A stretch of 56,457 nucleotides of DNA, taken from Paenibacillus sp. Soil766 (GTDB taxonomy: Bacteria; Bacillota; Bacilli; Paenibacillales; NBRC-103111). Below the pieces are notes generated by a model that worked only from the letters and a program-made list of their open reading frames with translations, was not told the origin of the DNA and did not search any database. Both the position numbers and the translations under genes were made by a program. Below, piece after piece: positions 34,549 through 43,064 of this stretch (position 1 is its first letter; each line of letters starts with the position of its first letter). Location: contig NZ_LMSJ01000035.1 of assembly GCF_001428105.1 (NCBI RefSeq), positions 305-56,761 on the forward strand. Reading direction: 5' to 3'.

Positions 34549-36282
34549 TCACACCCGAAACCGTCCAATCAACCCCTGCAGCTCCGCAGCCATGCTGCTC
34601 AGCACCGTCGCGGACGAGACAATCTCCTCCATGCTCGCGTACTGCCCCTCGATGTTGGCGGAGACGTTCTTCGCGCCCGCAGCCGTCTGCCCCGCCACCT
34701 CGTCGATGGCGCGAATCACGCCTACGGCGACGAGCGTCTTCTCGGAGATCGCCTCCGAGCAGCCCGCTACTTCCTCGATCTGCCGAGCGACCTCGTCCAT
34801 CGCCGAACGAATGCGCCGGAACGTCGCTCCCGCTTCGCTGACGACCTCAAGACCCGTCTCCACCTCGCGGCTGCCCGCTTCGGTGGAGCGCATAACGTCC
34901 CTCGTCTCCTCCTGGATACTCGTCACGAGAGAAGCCACTTCCTCCGCCGCTGCGCCGGTCTGCATGGACAGCTTGCGGACTTCCTCCGCAACCACAGCAA
35001 ACCCCTTGCCCGCGGCGCCTGCACGTGCCGCTTCAATCGAAGCATTGAGCGCCAGCATATTCGTCTGCCGCGCAATACCTGCGATCATCGCGTTCGCGTC
35101 CACGATTTTCTCCGAACGGCCGCTTAAGCGATCGACCGAGACGGCCAACTCATCCATCTTCCGATGGATAGCCTTCATTTGCAGCATCGCAGTCTCTATT
35201 GCCGCCGTGCCTTCCCCCGCCTCCTGCTGCGCTAACAAAGACTGCTTATTCGCTGTCTGCGTGACACTAGCAATCTGCGTAACCGCCGCTGACATTTCCT
35301 CCATGATCGCAACACCTTGATGCACACTGCCTACCTGTGCATCAGTGCCCTGCGATATGATTTGAATCGTTCCCGTGATCCGCTCCGATAACTCACTAAC
35401 CTGATTGGAATTCGCACTTAGCTCTTCCGAAGCCGCAGCAACCTGCTCGCTGCTACTGCCCACCTGGCGAATCAAGCCCTGCAGATTGCCTTTCATTTGA
35501 TTGAAGGCTGTCGCCAAATCCTGCAGTTCATCGCGGCTGTTCACCCCAATATCACCTACGGATAAATCGCAATTCGCGATTCGCTCTGACGCTCTCACCA
35601 TGGAGCGCACTGGCGTAACAATGCTTCGCGATACCAAGAGACCTACTACTAACGCGAATACTAATGCCGCTCCACTCACCCAAATCAATGTCTTAATCGT
35701 CGTCGAAACAGTCTGATGATTCTGTTCAGAAGCATCTGCCTGAATGATGGCTTCAAGTTCTTCTATTTTAGCCGCCGCTTGCGTCAATGTTTCCGTTGTT
35801 GGAATTGCCCACTGCATGGCTTCCGCCTTAGCCAAGGTGGCATCGCCTTTTTCACCGTATGCAACCACCTTTTGAACTAACCTAGCAAAAGTTTGATTCG
35901 CCTCCAGCATAGATCCAACAGCGGATTTCTCATCCTCGTTACCTCCATTATCCTGCATCTTTGAAATGATCGTGGAGAGTGTTGTGTTCATTTCGACAAG
36001 ACGTTTTTCCCTGTCTTTCGTCGGATCCAGCACATAGCCAAATAATAAACTTGTTTGCATCTGTGTTTTTTCTTTGATTTCTGCAACGTCCTGAAGTAAT
36101 CTCACATTCTTATCAAGCAACTCCGTGTAGGAGTTGTCCACTTTCTTTATATACATGTAAGATAAACCGCTCGTGATCCCAACCAGCAAAGAAACGAGAA
36201 CAAAGGCCCCCACCAACTTGGTTTGTAACGAAACAAATAGGAGTCGCTTCTTCCAGTCCGATTTATTATGATTTGTATGCAT
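34549..36282 (-). CDS. Methyl-accepting chemotaxis protein
   Basis: 577 residues from the ATG at 36282 (GAGGGGAG upstream; the GTG at 36303 lies beyond the ribosome site). Membrane helices near 20-42 and 190-210 enclose an extracellular four-helix-bundle sensor (4HB_MCP type). HAMP follows, then the long coiled-coil signalling domain with the conserved tip IAGIARQTNMLALNASIEAA and VVAEEVRKLS. It binds a small ligand outside and controls CheA. It lies next to the mgl sugar operon and has a cre-like site just upstream. The part encoding the signalling domain (34560-35250) is much richer in GC than the sensor part. Confidence 0.93.
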   Translation of the reverse strand: MHTNHNKSDWKKRLLFVSLQTKLVGAFVLVSLLVGITSGLSYMYIKKVDNSYTELLDKNVRLLQDVAEIKEKTQMQTSLLFGYVLDPTKDREKRLVEMNTTLSTIISKMQDNGGNEDEKSAVGSMLEANQTFARLVQKVVAYGEKGDATLAKAEAMQWAIPTTETLTQAAAKIEELEAIIQADASEQNHQTVSTTIKTLIWVSGAALVFALVVGLLVSRSIVTPVRSMVRASERIANCDLSVGDIGVNSRDELQDLATAFNQMKGNLQGLIRQVGSSSEQVAAASEELSANSNQVSELSERITGTIQIISQGTDAQVGSVHQGVAIMEEMSAAVTQIASVTQTANKQSLLAQQEAGEGTAAIETAMLQMKAIHRKMDELAVSVDRLSGRSEKIVDANAMIAGIARQTNMLALNASIEAARAGAAGKGFAVVAEEVRKLSMQTGAAAEEVASLVTSIQEETRDVMRSTEAGSREVETGLEVVSEAGATFRRIRSAMDEVARQIEEVAGCSEAISEKTLVAVGVIRAIDEVAGQTAAGAKNVSANIEGQYASMEEIVSSATVLSSMAAELQGLIGRFRV

Positions 36283-36305
36283 TGTTCTACTCCCCTCAGC
36301 CACTC

Positions 36306-36319
36306 CGTAAACGCTTACA
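36306..36319 (-). promoter_or_regulatory. Candidate cre (CcpA) site before the chemoreceptor gene
   Basis: On the minus strand TGTAAGCGTTTACG matches TGWAANCGNTNWCA at 13 of 14 positions (last base). It is a near-perfect palindrome 24 bases before the ATG, in the leader or promoter. Confidence 0.55.
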
Positions 36320-36333
36320 ACGGTCTCGACTAT

Positions 36334-36360
36334 AAAAGGCTGCCGAGAATATCGACAGCC
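36334..36360 (-). terminator. Terminator of the mgl operon
   Basis: GGCTG(T)CGA pairs with TCG(G)CAGCC and TTTT follows on the minus strand, 9 bases after the mglC stop. Confidence 0.75.
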
Positions 36361-36368
36361 TCCATAAC

Positions 36369-37400
36369 CTACTTCGAATTCATATATTTGCGCATATCAA
36401 ACGCTACCGCAGCAACGATGATCACACCTTTGATAATTAACTGCCAGTATGGGCTAATCCCGATAAACGTCAGACCGTAGTTGATAACGCTGAAAATCAA
36501 TACCCCTGCAAGAACACCTGGTACCGTACCGATACCGCCTGAAGTGGATACACCGCCGACAACGCAAGCCGCGATCGCATCAAGCTCGTACATGTTACCA
36601 TAGTTATTCGTTGCGCCACCCGTTCTTGCCGCTTCCAATACCCCTGCAAGTCCGTAAAGCGCACCCGCAATCGCATAAATGTAGATCAAGTAACGATTTA
36701 CGTTAATCCCTGAAACGACAGCGGCGTGAATGTTGCCGCCAATTGCGTACATATATTTGCCAAGCTTTGTTTTATTAAATACGATCCACACAATAACCGA
36801 GACGACAATCGCGAAAATAACGATATAAGGAATCGAGTACGTTGAGCTAGATCCAATTGCGCCAGTTCCCAGACTGCTGAAATCCGGACGAAGACCACCG
36901 ATTGGTTGTGATTGGTTTGGCTTCATATCGAAATACAAGGAGTTCGCACCGTACACGGCAACCATCGTTCCTAGTGTCGCAATGAATGGCGGGACTTTGA
37001 ATTTAGCAACGACAATCCCATTAATTAACCCAACGATTAAACCCGCTACAACAGCAATTAGAATCGGAATAAACATTGGCAATTGCGGTAAGTCTGGGAA
37101 AAATCTTCTGCCATACTCCTCTGTTTGGAGCATCGATGCGGAGATAACCGCGGATAAACCAACGATTCGCCCTGCGGATAAATCCGTTCCGCCCGTGATC
37201 AGAATGAATGCGGCACCTAACGCGATAATGACGCGTGTGGAAGACTGCAATAAGATATCACGTAGGATACTTACCGATAAAAAGCGTGGATCATAAATAG
37301 CGATTCCAATAACTAGAACAACTAGTACGATGTAGATGGCGTATTTGGTAATGAACCCGCTAAGGTCTCTGGATTTTAATGTTTCTGTTTTGGTAGTCAT
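36369..37400 (-). CDS. mglC: Galactose/methylgalactoside-type ABC transporter permease
   Basis: 343 residues with about eight to ten membrane helices, CUT2 (ribose/galactose) family. Conserved parts: FILITGGTDLSAGRIVGLSA near residues 65-85, FIATLGTMVAVYGANSLYFD, and CVVGGVSTSGGIGTVPGVLAG, which matches MglC more closely than RbsC. It makes a homodimeric channel with the double ATPase MglA. Starts 17 bases after mglA; ATG behind GGAGGGGG. Last gene of the operon. Confidence 0.92.
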   Translation of the reverse strand: MTTKTETLKSRDLSGFITKYAIYIVLVVLVIGIAIYDPRFLSVSILRDILLQSSTRVIIALGAAFILITGGTDLSAGRIVGLSAVISASMLQTEEYGRRFFPDLPQLPMFIPILIAVVAGLIVGLINGIVVAKFKVPPFIATLGTMVAVYGANSLYFDMKPNQSQPIGGLRPDFSSLGTGAIGSSSTYSIPYIVIFAIVVSVIVWIVFNKTKLGKYMYAIGGNIHAAVVSGINVNRYLIYIYAIAGALYGLAGVLEAARTGGATNNYGNMYELDAIAACVVGGVSTSGGIGTVPGVLAGVLIFSVINYGLTFIGISPYWQLIIKGVIIVAAVAFDMRKYMNSK

Positions 37401-37417
37401 GTTCTAGGCCCCCTCCA

Positions 37418-38935
37418 TTATGCCATATGCTGTGCAGCAAGGCGCATAATCTCTTCTTCTGTTGCTTTATTTCCTTCTACAATCCCCGTAAGACGTCCCT
37501 CACACATAACCATAATTCGGTCTGACATCCCAAGAAGCTCGGGCATTTCAGAAGAGATCATGATAATACTTTTCCCCTGCTTCGCAAGGTCAGCAATGAT
37601 GGAGTAAATCTCAAATTTCGCTCCTACGTCAATTCCCCGAGTCGGTTCATCGAGAAGAAGTACTTCAGGTTCAGTTAACAGCCATCTGGCCAGCAAAACC
37701 TTTTGTTGATTACCACCGGACAAGTTCTTAATGAGCGCATGCATATTCGGCGTTTTCACGCGTAGCATCTCGATGCTTTGTTTCACTTCTGCTTTACGTT
37801 TCGCTTCTTGAATGAAGCCTAAAGGATTCATGTATCGTCCCAAATTAGCGATGACCGTGTTCTCCAAAACCGATAACACTGGGAAAATACCGGTTACGCG
37901 GCGCTCTTCTGTCAGCAAAGCAATCTTCTGCTTGATCGCATCCATCGGCGATTTCAGCTTCACAGGTTTCCCGTGAATGGAGATGCTTCCTGAAGCAATA
38001 CCTCTCATCCCGAACAGGGATTCAATCAACTCCGTCCGTTGTGCCCCAACAAGGCCGCCAACACCGAGAATCTCACCCTTTTTCAGCTCAAAAGACACAT
38101 TCTTGAATGATTTAGGAGCGACCGAAGTCAGGTCCTCAACCTTCATCAATACGCCTTCTGGCACATTACTGCGCTCAGGGAAACGCTCTTTCAAATCACG
38201 TCCAACCATCTTTGAGATGATCATATCTGTCGTAAGCTCGGAAGATGCCCATGTCCCAATTTTGGTACCATCGCGCATAATCGTGACTTCGTCCGAAATT
38301 TCCAAAATCTCTTCCATTTTATGTGAAATATAGATGATCGAAACACCGCGACTCTTCAAATCGCGAATGATGCGAAACAACTGCTCAACTTCGTTACCCG
38401 TAAGCGATGAAGTCGGCTCATCCATAACAATGACTTTCGAATTGAAAGAAACAGCCTTGGCGATTTCAATAGATTGCACTTTAGATACTGATAAGGTACC
38501 GACCAGTGTATCCGGCTTAATATCCATTTGGAGTTGTTTGAACAAACTTTCTGTATCTGTACGCATTTTTTTGTGATCCACTAATTTCAAAGGTCCGATA
38601 CCTTTTAGCGGAAACCTACCTAACCAAATGTTCTCCATCACATTGCGATGTGGAACAGGGTGAAGCTCTTGGTGAATCATGGAAATACCGTTCGCTAAAG
38701 CATCTTTGGAGCTCGTAATTGAAGCAACTTCTCCATTTAGCTTAATTTCTCCACCATCGGGCTTATAAATGCCGAATAAACATTTCATAAGCGTCGATTT
38801 TCCCGCACCGTTCTCTCCCATCAGCGCATGTACGCTTCCTGGACGAACTTTGAGGGTGACATTATCCAGCGCTTTGACGCCGGGGAACTCTTTGGAGATT
38901 TGATTCATTTCCAATAAATAGTCATGTACAGTCAT
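37418..38935 (-). CDS. mglA: Galactose/methylgalactoside-type ABC transporter ATPase (duplicated)
   Basis: 505 residues with two ATPase halves. The first half has an intact Walker A (MGENGAGKSTLMK) and Walker B (VIVMDEPTSSL); the second has a divergent Walker A (GGLVGAQRTELIE), signature LSGGNQQKVLLARWL and Walker B VLLLDEPTRGID. This asymmetry is normal in CUT2 importers, where one site is degenerate. It powers sugar uptake through MglC. ATG behind AGGGGGAG. A 147-base gap with no clear terminator separates it from mglB. Confidence 0.93.
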   Translation of the reverse strand: MTVHDYLLEMNQISKEFPGVKALDNVTLKVRPGSVHALMGENGAGKSTLMKCLFGIYKPDGGEIKLNGEVASITSSKDALANGISMIHQELHPVPHRNVMENIWLGRFPLKGIGPLKLVDHKKMRTDTESLFKQLQMDIKPDTLVGTLSVSKVQSIEIAKAVSFNSKVIVMDEPTSSLTGNEVEQLFRIIRDLKSRGVSIIYISHKMEEILEISDEVTIMRDGTKIGTWASSELTTDMIISKMVGRDLKERFPERSNVPEGVLMKVEDLTSVAPKSFKNVSFELKKGEILGVGGLVGAQRTELIESLFGMRGIASGSISIHGKPVKLKSPMDAIKQKIALLTEERRVTGIFPVLSVLENTVIANLGRYMNPLGFIQEAKRKAEVKQSIEMLRVKTPNMHALIKNLSGGNQQKVLLARWLLTEPEVLLLDEPTRGIDVGAKFEIYSIIADLAKQGKSIIMISSEMPELLGMSDRIMVMCEGRLTGIVEGNKATEEEIMRLAAQHMA

Positions 38936-39082
38936 GGTAACTCCCCCTACAGCTCACGATAATCCCCACAAAGTGAAGCCTTTATTCGAAGCTTATTTCT
39001 CTTTATCTTCACGGGTTTCCAAAAAAGGAAGGCAAAAGCGCGATTGTTACTCGGTTATCGCATCTCTTGCCCATTCTCACAA

Positions 39083-40159
39083 TTACTTCGCTTCGTTCAT
39101 GTTAGCTTTTGTGATTTTTTTGTAGGAAATCCAAACGTATTTACCATCAGTGATATCATAGCCAGTTGTTTCTTTGCTTGGTACCAAACCATTCGCAAGA
39201 GCTGTTGCTACGCTAGTTGTTGCAGCACCTTGGTTTTTCGCATCGTTTAGAACTGTTCCAAGAAGCGTTCCATCGCTAAGTGCTTGTAGAGCAGGAGCAG
39301 TTGCATCTACACCAACTACTGGAAGGAATTTGTTGTCTTTGAAATAGCCTTTTGCTTTCAAAGCTTCGATTGCACCAAGCGCCATATCATCGTTGTTCGC
39401 AAGAACAGCTTCGATTTTGCTTTCGCTGGAAGCTAAGAATGCTGCCATTTTCTCTTGACCTTTAACGCGATCCCACATTGCTGTATCTTCTGCAACTTTT
39501 TCTACACCCATACCGGAATCCGTGATGGCTTGGATAGAGAATTTCGTACGAAGCTCAGCATCTTGGTGTCCTGGCTCGCCTTTAAGCATAACGTATTGGA
39601 TTTTACCGTCTTTGTTTTTGTCAGCTTCTGGGTGAGCTTTGAAGTAGTCAACCAATAGTTGGCCTTCCATTGTTCCGGATTGCTCAGCTTTAGCGCCTAC
39701 GTAGTAAACTTTATCCCATTTCTTCATGTCCGTATCAAGCGGCTCACGGTTCAAGAAGACAACTGGAATGTTCGCTGTTTTGGCTTTATCGATGATAACG
39801 CCAGCTGCTGTACGGTCAACTGCGTTGATCGCAAGTGCATTTACTTTTTTCGTGATGAAAAGGTCAACTTTATCGTTTTGAGTTGGTTGGGAGTTTTGGC
39901 TGTCTACGATATCAACATTCGCTTTATCTTTCGCCGCATCTGCGATCGCTGCACGAACACCAGACATGAACGTATCGTCGAATTTATAGATGGCAACACC
40001 GATTGTTGGCTTTTTGCCAGCTGCTGGAGCTGTCGTTGCTGCTGCACCTGTGGAAGCTGCTGGAGCTGTACTAGCTGCTGGTGTTTCTGTTTTATTTCCA
40101 CAACCTGCAACGGTTGCAACTAAAGCGCCTGCTACGGCAAGTGTAAGTAATTTTTTCAA
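39083..40159 (-). CDS. mglB: Galactose/glucose-binding lipoprotein
   Basis: 358 residues. Signal peptide with lipobox VAGC, then an Ala/Thr/Pro-rich linker to about residue 48. The mature part is a class I sugar-binding protein: TIGVAIYKFDDTFMSGVRAA at the start, ALAINAVDRTAAGVIID, EAVLANNDDMALGAIEALKAKG and VVGVDATAPALQALSDG, which follow MglB closely. It should bind galactose or glucose. TTG start, supported by AGGGAGGG. A TTGTTT-16-TATAGT promoter candidate precedes it on the minus strand. Confidence 0.92.
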   Translation of the reverse strand: MKKLLTLAVAGALVATVAGCGNKTETPAASTAPAASTGAAATTAPAAGKKPTIGVAIYKFDDTFMSGVRAAIADAAKDKANVDIVDSQNSQPTQNDKVDLFITKKVNALAINAVDRTAAGVIIDKAKTANIPVVFLNREPLDTDMKKWDKVYYVGAKAEQSGTMEGQLLVDYFKAHPEADKNKDGKIQYVMLKGEPGHQDAELRTKFSIQAITDSGMGVEKVAEDTAMWDRVKGQEKMAAFLASSESKIEAVLANNDDMALGAIEALKAKGYFKDNKFLPVVGVDATAPALQALSDGTLLGTVLNDAKNQGAATTSVATALANGLVPSKETTGYDITDGKYVWISYKKITKANMNEAK

Positions 40160-40276
40160 GATAAGACCCTCCCTAAAAGGTATATTGTTTGTTTACATTC
40201 CTTACTATAATGGTTCAAAGCACATAAACAAATGCAATATCCTCATGTCTTCTATCGAAATTCTCATCACTTTGTA

Positions 40277-41245
40277 TCACTTAATAAATGGGAATAGCAA
40301 TTTTTGATTGTCTGACCAGAACATATTAGTCAAATCAATCGCCTTAATCCCCGTTTCCACGCGCTTTGGCACCGTTTTTCCCTCAAGAGCGTCTACCGCA
40401 CTTTTCACGCCCAAATAACCGATGCTAAACGGATTTTGAATAATCGTTGCTTGAATGACCCCCTCTTGGAGCAGCTCTAACTCCTCAGAGGTACTGTCAA
40501 ACGTGATGATTTTCACCTTTTCATTCAAATTCCGACTCTGTACCGCACTGGCAACACCAATCGATGAAATTTCATTCAGCGCCACAATCCCATCCAGCTC
40601 GGGATGTTTGTCGATGACATCATGCGTGAGTTGGGCAGAAAGCTCCCGATCCGTTAGGCTGTATACCGTATCAATCACCTGTACGTCGGGAAACTTCGAT
40701 ATTTCGTCCAATAGCCCTTTTTCCCTCAGCTCCGTATTTCGCTCCCCTTTCCGGAAGCTCATAATAGCAATTTGCCCACTCTTGCCAATCAGTTTAATCA
40801 GTTGTCGTCCTGCTAATTGACCTGCTTCATAGTTATCCGCTCCAATAAAACTACGCACATTCTTCGTCTCCACCTCAGAATCAACCGTAATAACGGGAAT
40901 ATGCGCTTTACCGGCTTCATCCACGATGGGAGAAAGCTCCTTATAGTCATTAGCTGCTAAGACAATCGCGTCCGGCAAGCTTGCAATAGACTGCTCCATC
41001 AAGGCTATCTGCCCCTTCACGTCGGCCTCATCACCAGGTGCTCGGAAGTCCAACGTCACATCAAACTCCTTCGCCGCGACCTCTGCCCCCAACTTAACTG
41101 TTTTCCAATAGTCACCTTCTTGACTGCGGAGAACGACCTCTAAGTGTTTCTTCTGCTCCGTAGGCAAGGTTTCCACACGCTCTGTACAGGACGACAGCGA
41201 GAGAAGAGCGACCAGGACGGCGATCAACATCGGTTTTATTCTCAC
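40277..41245 (-). CDS. Sugar-binding lipoprotein of the sensor cluster (class I PBP)
   Basis: 322 residues; signal peptide with lipobox LSSC. Class I periplasmic-binding fold like MglB/RbsB: SLPDAIVLAANDYKELSPIVDEA, IPVITVDSEVE, DGIVALNEISSIGVASAVQ and ITFDSTSEELELLQEG. Its GTG start overlaps the kinase stop codon (GTGA), so it is made together with the kinase rather than with the transporter. This suggests a ligand-binding partner that presents sugar to the kinase, as XylFII does for LytS in clostridia; inferred. A 117-base gap with its own promoter separates it from mglB. Confidence 0.88.
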   Translation of the reverse strand: MRIKPMLIAVLVALLSLSSCTERVETLPTEQKKHLEVVLRSQEGDYWKTVKLGAEVAAKEFDVTLDFRAPGDEADVKGQIALMEQSIASLPDAIVLAANDYKELSPIVDEAGKAHIPVITVDSEVETKNVRSFIGADNYEAGQLAGRQLIKLIGKSGQIAIMSFRKGERNTELREKGLLDEISKFPDVQVIDTVYSLTDRELSAQLTHDVIDKHPELDGIVALNEISSIGVASAVQSRNLNEKVKIITFDSTSEELELLQEGVIQATIIQNPFSIGYLGVKSAVDALEGKTVPKRVETGIKAIDLTNMFWSDNQKLLFPFIK

Positions 41246-43041
41246 CCTTCACTCCCCCCTTCGTTATCTAATAAGGCTGGAATCGCAATGCGGACGGTCG
41301 TTCCTTCCTCGAGCTCACTATCAATGTGGACCCCATACTCCATCCCAAAATACAGCTGAATCCGCTCATGCACATTTCGTAGTCCCACACCGGAGCCCTT
41401 TTCACTTTTCACCTGACCGGTCATAATACTCTTCAGTGTTTCCTCTGACATCCCGACACCATTATCTCGAATCTCGAAGAGTATCTTTCCTTTATCCATC
41501 GTGACAATGAGCTCAATCAACCCTTCATCCACCATATATTCGATCCCGTGATAAAGCGCATTCTCCACAAAAGGCTGAAGAATAAGCTTGAGTGTTTTAT
41601 AGGGAAGCACCTCTTCTGAGACGTTAATCTCGTACTCAAATTTATCTTTATAGCGCATTTTCTGGATGATCAAATAGTTACGAATATGCTCGATCTCTTC
41701 CCCGATCGTAATAATACTCTTCCCTTTGCTCAGCGATATCCGGAAAAATTTCGACAGAGACGTAATCGTGGTCACGACCTCCTCATTCCTCCCGTTGCCA
41801 ACCATACGAACGACCGAATTGAGTGTATTGTATAAAAAATGCGGATTAATCTGCGATTGGAGAACCTCCAGCTCGTTCTTTCGCTTAATCTCTTGCTCCT
41901 CGATACTCTGATCCATCAGCTCGCGAACCCTCGACACCATCAGATTGAAGCGCCGCGAAAGCTGCTCGACCTCATCAGCTCCACGCACATGAATATACGT
42001 GTCGAAATGCCCTTTCTCCACCATCTCCATCGACTTCTTCAGTCGTTTAATCGGCTGTGAAATACGCGCGGACATGAACGAGGAAATCAACAAAATGAAG
42101 AACAGGACGATCACTAACAACCAAATCATGAACGTCGAAATTTCCTTGCGCGTCGTCATAATTTCATCGAGATAAGAGACCCCGATAATTTTCCATCCGA
42201 TGTTATTGACCGTCCGCACAACGTTTAACCGCGACTCCCCTTCGCTCTCATCCATATATCGGCCATACGAAAATTTGAGCGCTTGCTCCACATTCTCATA
42301 TTTCAGACCAATATAAATAAGCTGCTGCTGCGGATGATATACAATACTGCCTGCTGAATCGTCAATGATATAGACATAACCCTTCTTACCTAGAGAAACC
42401 GTACGAAACACATCGTCCAATGTCTTGAAATTGATGTCTACCAAAATAACCGCATCCACCAAGTTTCCATTCTGCTCGATCGTGACCCCTTTACTCATGG
42501 ATACCACCCACTTATAGGGATCTTTGAATAGGTTTTGGATATGTGGTAAGGAAAAGGTCAGATGGTTCGGGTTATCAAGGGCAGACCGAAACCACGGCTG
42601 CTCGAGCAGCCGTGTATTTTTGCGCATCTCTGTTTTGGGCACACCGGTAACCAACCCGCCATCCGCGGTAAATAGATGAATAGATACAATGTCCTCACGC
42701 GTACTCGCGATCGTGTCTAGTTGTTCGAGCAGCTTGTCCGACGGGATGCCGCGGCTTTTGGCAATTTTGGCATCTACGACTTCAAACGTATCCGCCATCC
42801 CATTGATGTACTGCTCCAGATTGAATTGCACCTGCTCAATCACTTGGGCTGTACTCAGAAAGGCGCTCTCCTCCGCTGTTTTGGCAAATTTATTATAGAG
42901 CACCAAGGAGACGACAAGCATGACGGTTACGGTAATAAGAATGAATGACATCGTTATTGTAAACTGAATACTTTTTACCCGCATCGTATCGAGCATAACG
43001 TTATATAAAGCTTTCAGCAGCGTACTCACTCTGCGTTTCAA
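41242..43041 (-). CDS. Sensor histidine kinase (YesM type) with dCache-like sensor
   Basis: 599 residues; TTG start behind GAAGGGGGAG. Membrane helices near 25-47 and 305-327 bracket an extracellular region of about 255 residues that reads as a double Cache domain. HAMP follows (RISQPIKRLKKSME), then the His_kinase domain with INPHFLYNTLNSVVRM holding the phospho-accepting His, and HATPase with DNGVGMSEE. It pairs with the response regulator encoded 23 bases upstream and overlaps the lipoprotein gene downstream by 4 bases. Confidence 0.92.
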   Translation of the reverse strand: MKRRVSTLLKALYNVMLDTMRVKSIQFTITMSFILITVTVMLVVSLVLYNKFAKTAEESAFLSTAQVIEQVQFNLEQYINGMADTFEVVDAKIAKSRGIPSDKLLEQLDTIASTREDIVSIHLFTADGGLVTGVPKTEMRKNTRLLEQPWFRSALDNPNHLTFSLPHIQNLFKDPYKWVVSMSKGVTIEQNGNLVDAVILVDINFKTLDDVFRTVSLGKKGYVYIIDDSAGSIVYHPQQQLIYIGLKYENVEQALKFSYGRYMDESEGESRLNVVRTVNNIGWKIIGVSYLDEIMTTRKEISTFMIWLLVIVLFFILLISSFMSARISQPIKRLKKSMEMVEKGHFDTYIHVRGADEVEQLSRRFNLMVSRVRELMDQSIEEQEIKRKNELEVLQSQINPHFLYNTLNSVVRMVGNGRNEEVVTTITSLSKFFRISLSKGKSIITIGEEIEHIRNYLIIQKMRYKDKFEYEINVSEEVLPYKTLKLILQPFVENALYHGIEYMVDEGLIELIVTMDKGKILFEIRDNGVGMSEETLKSIMTGQVKSEKGSGVGLRNVHERIQLYFGMEYGVHIDSELEEGTTVRIAIPALLDNEGGSEG

Positions 43042-43064
43042 AGCAACTCTCCCCCTTCTAGTCC

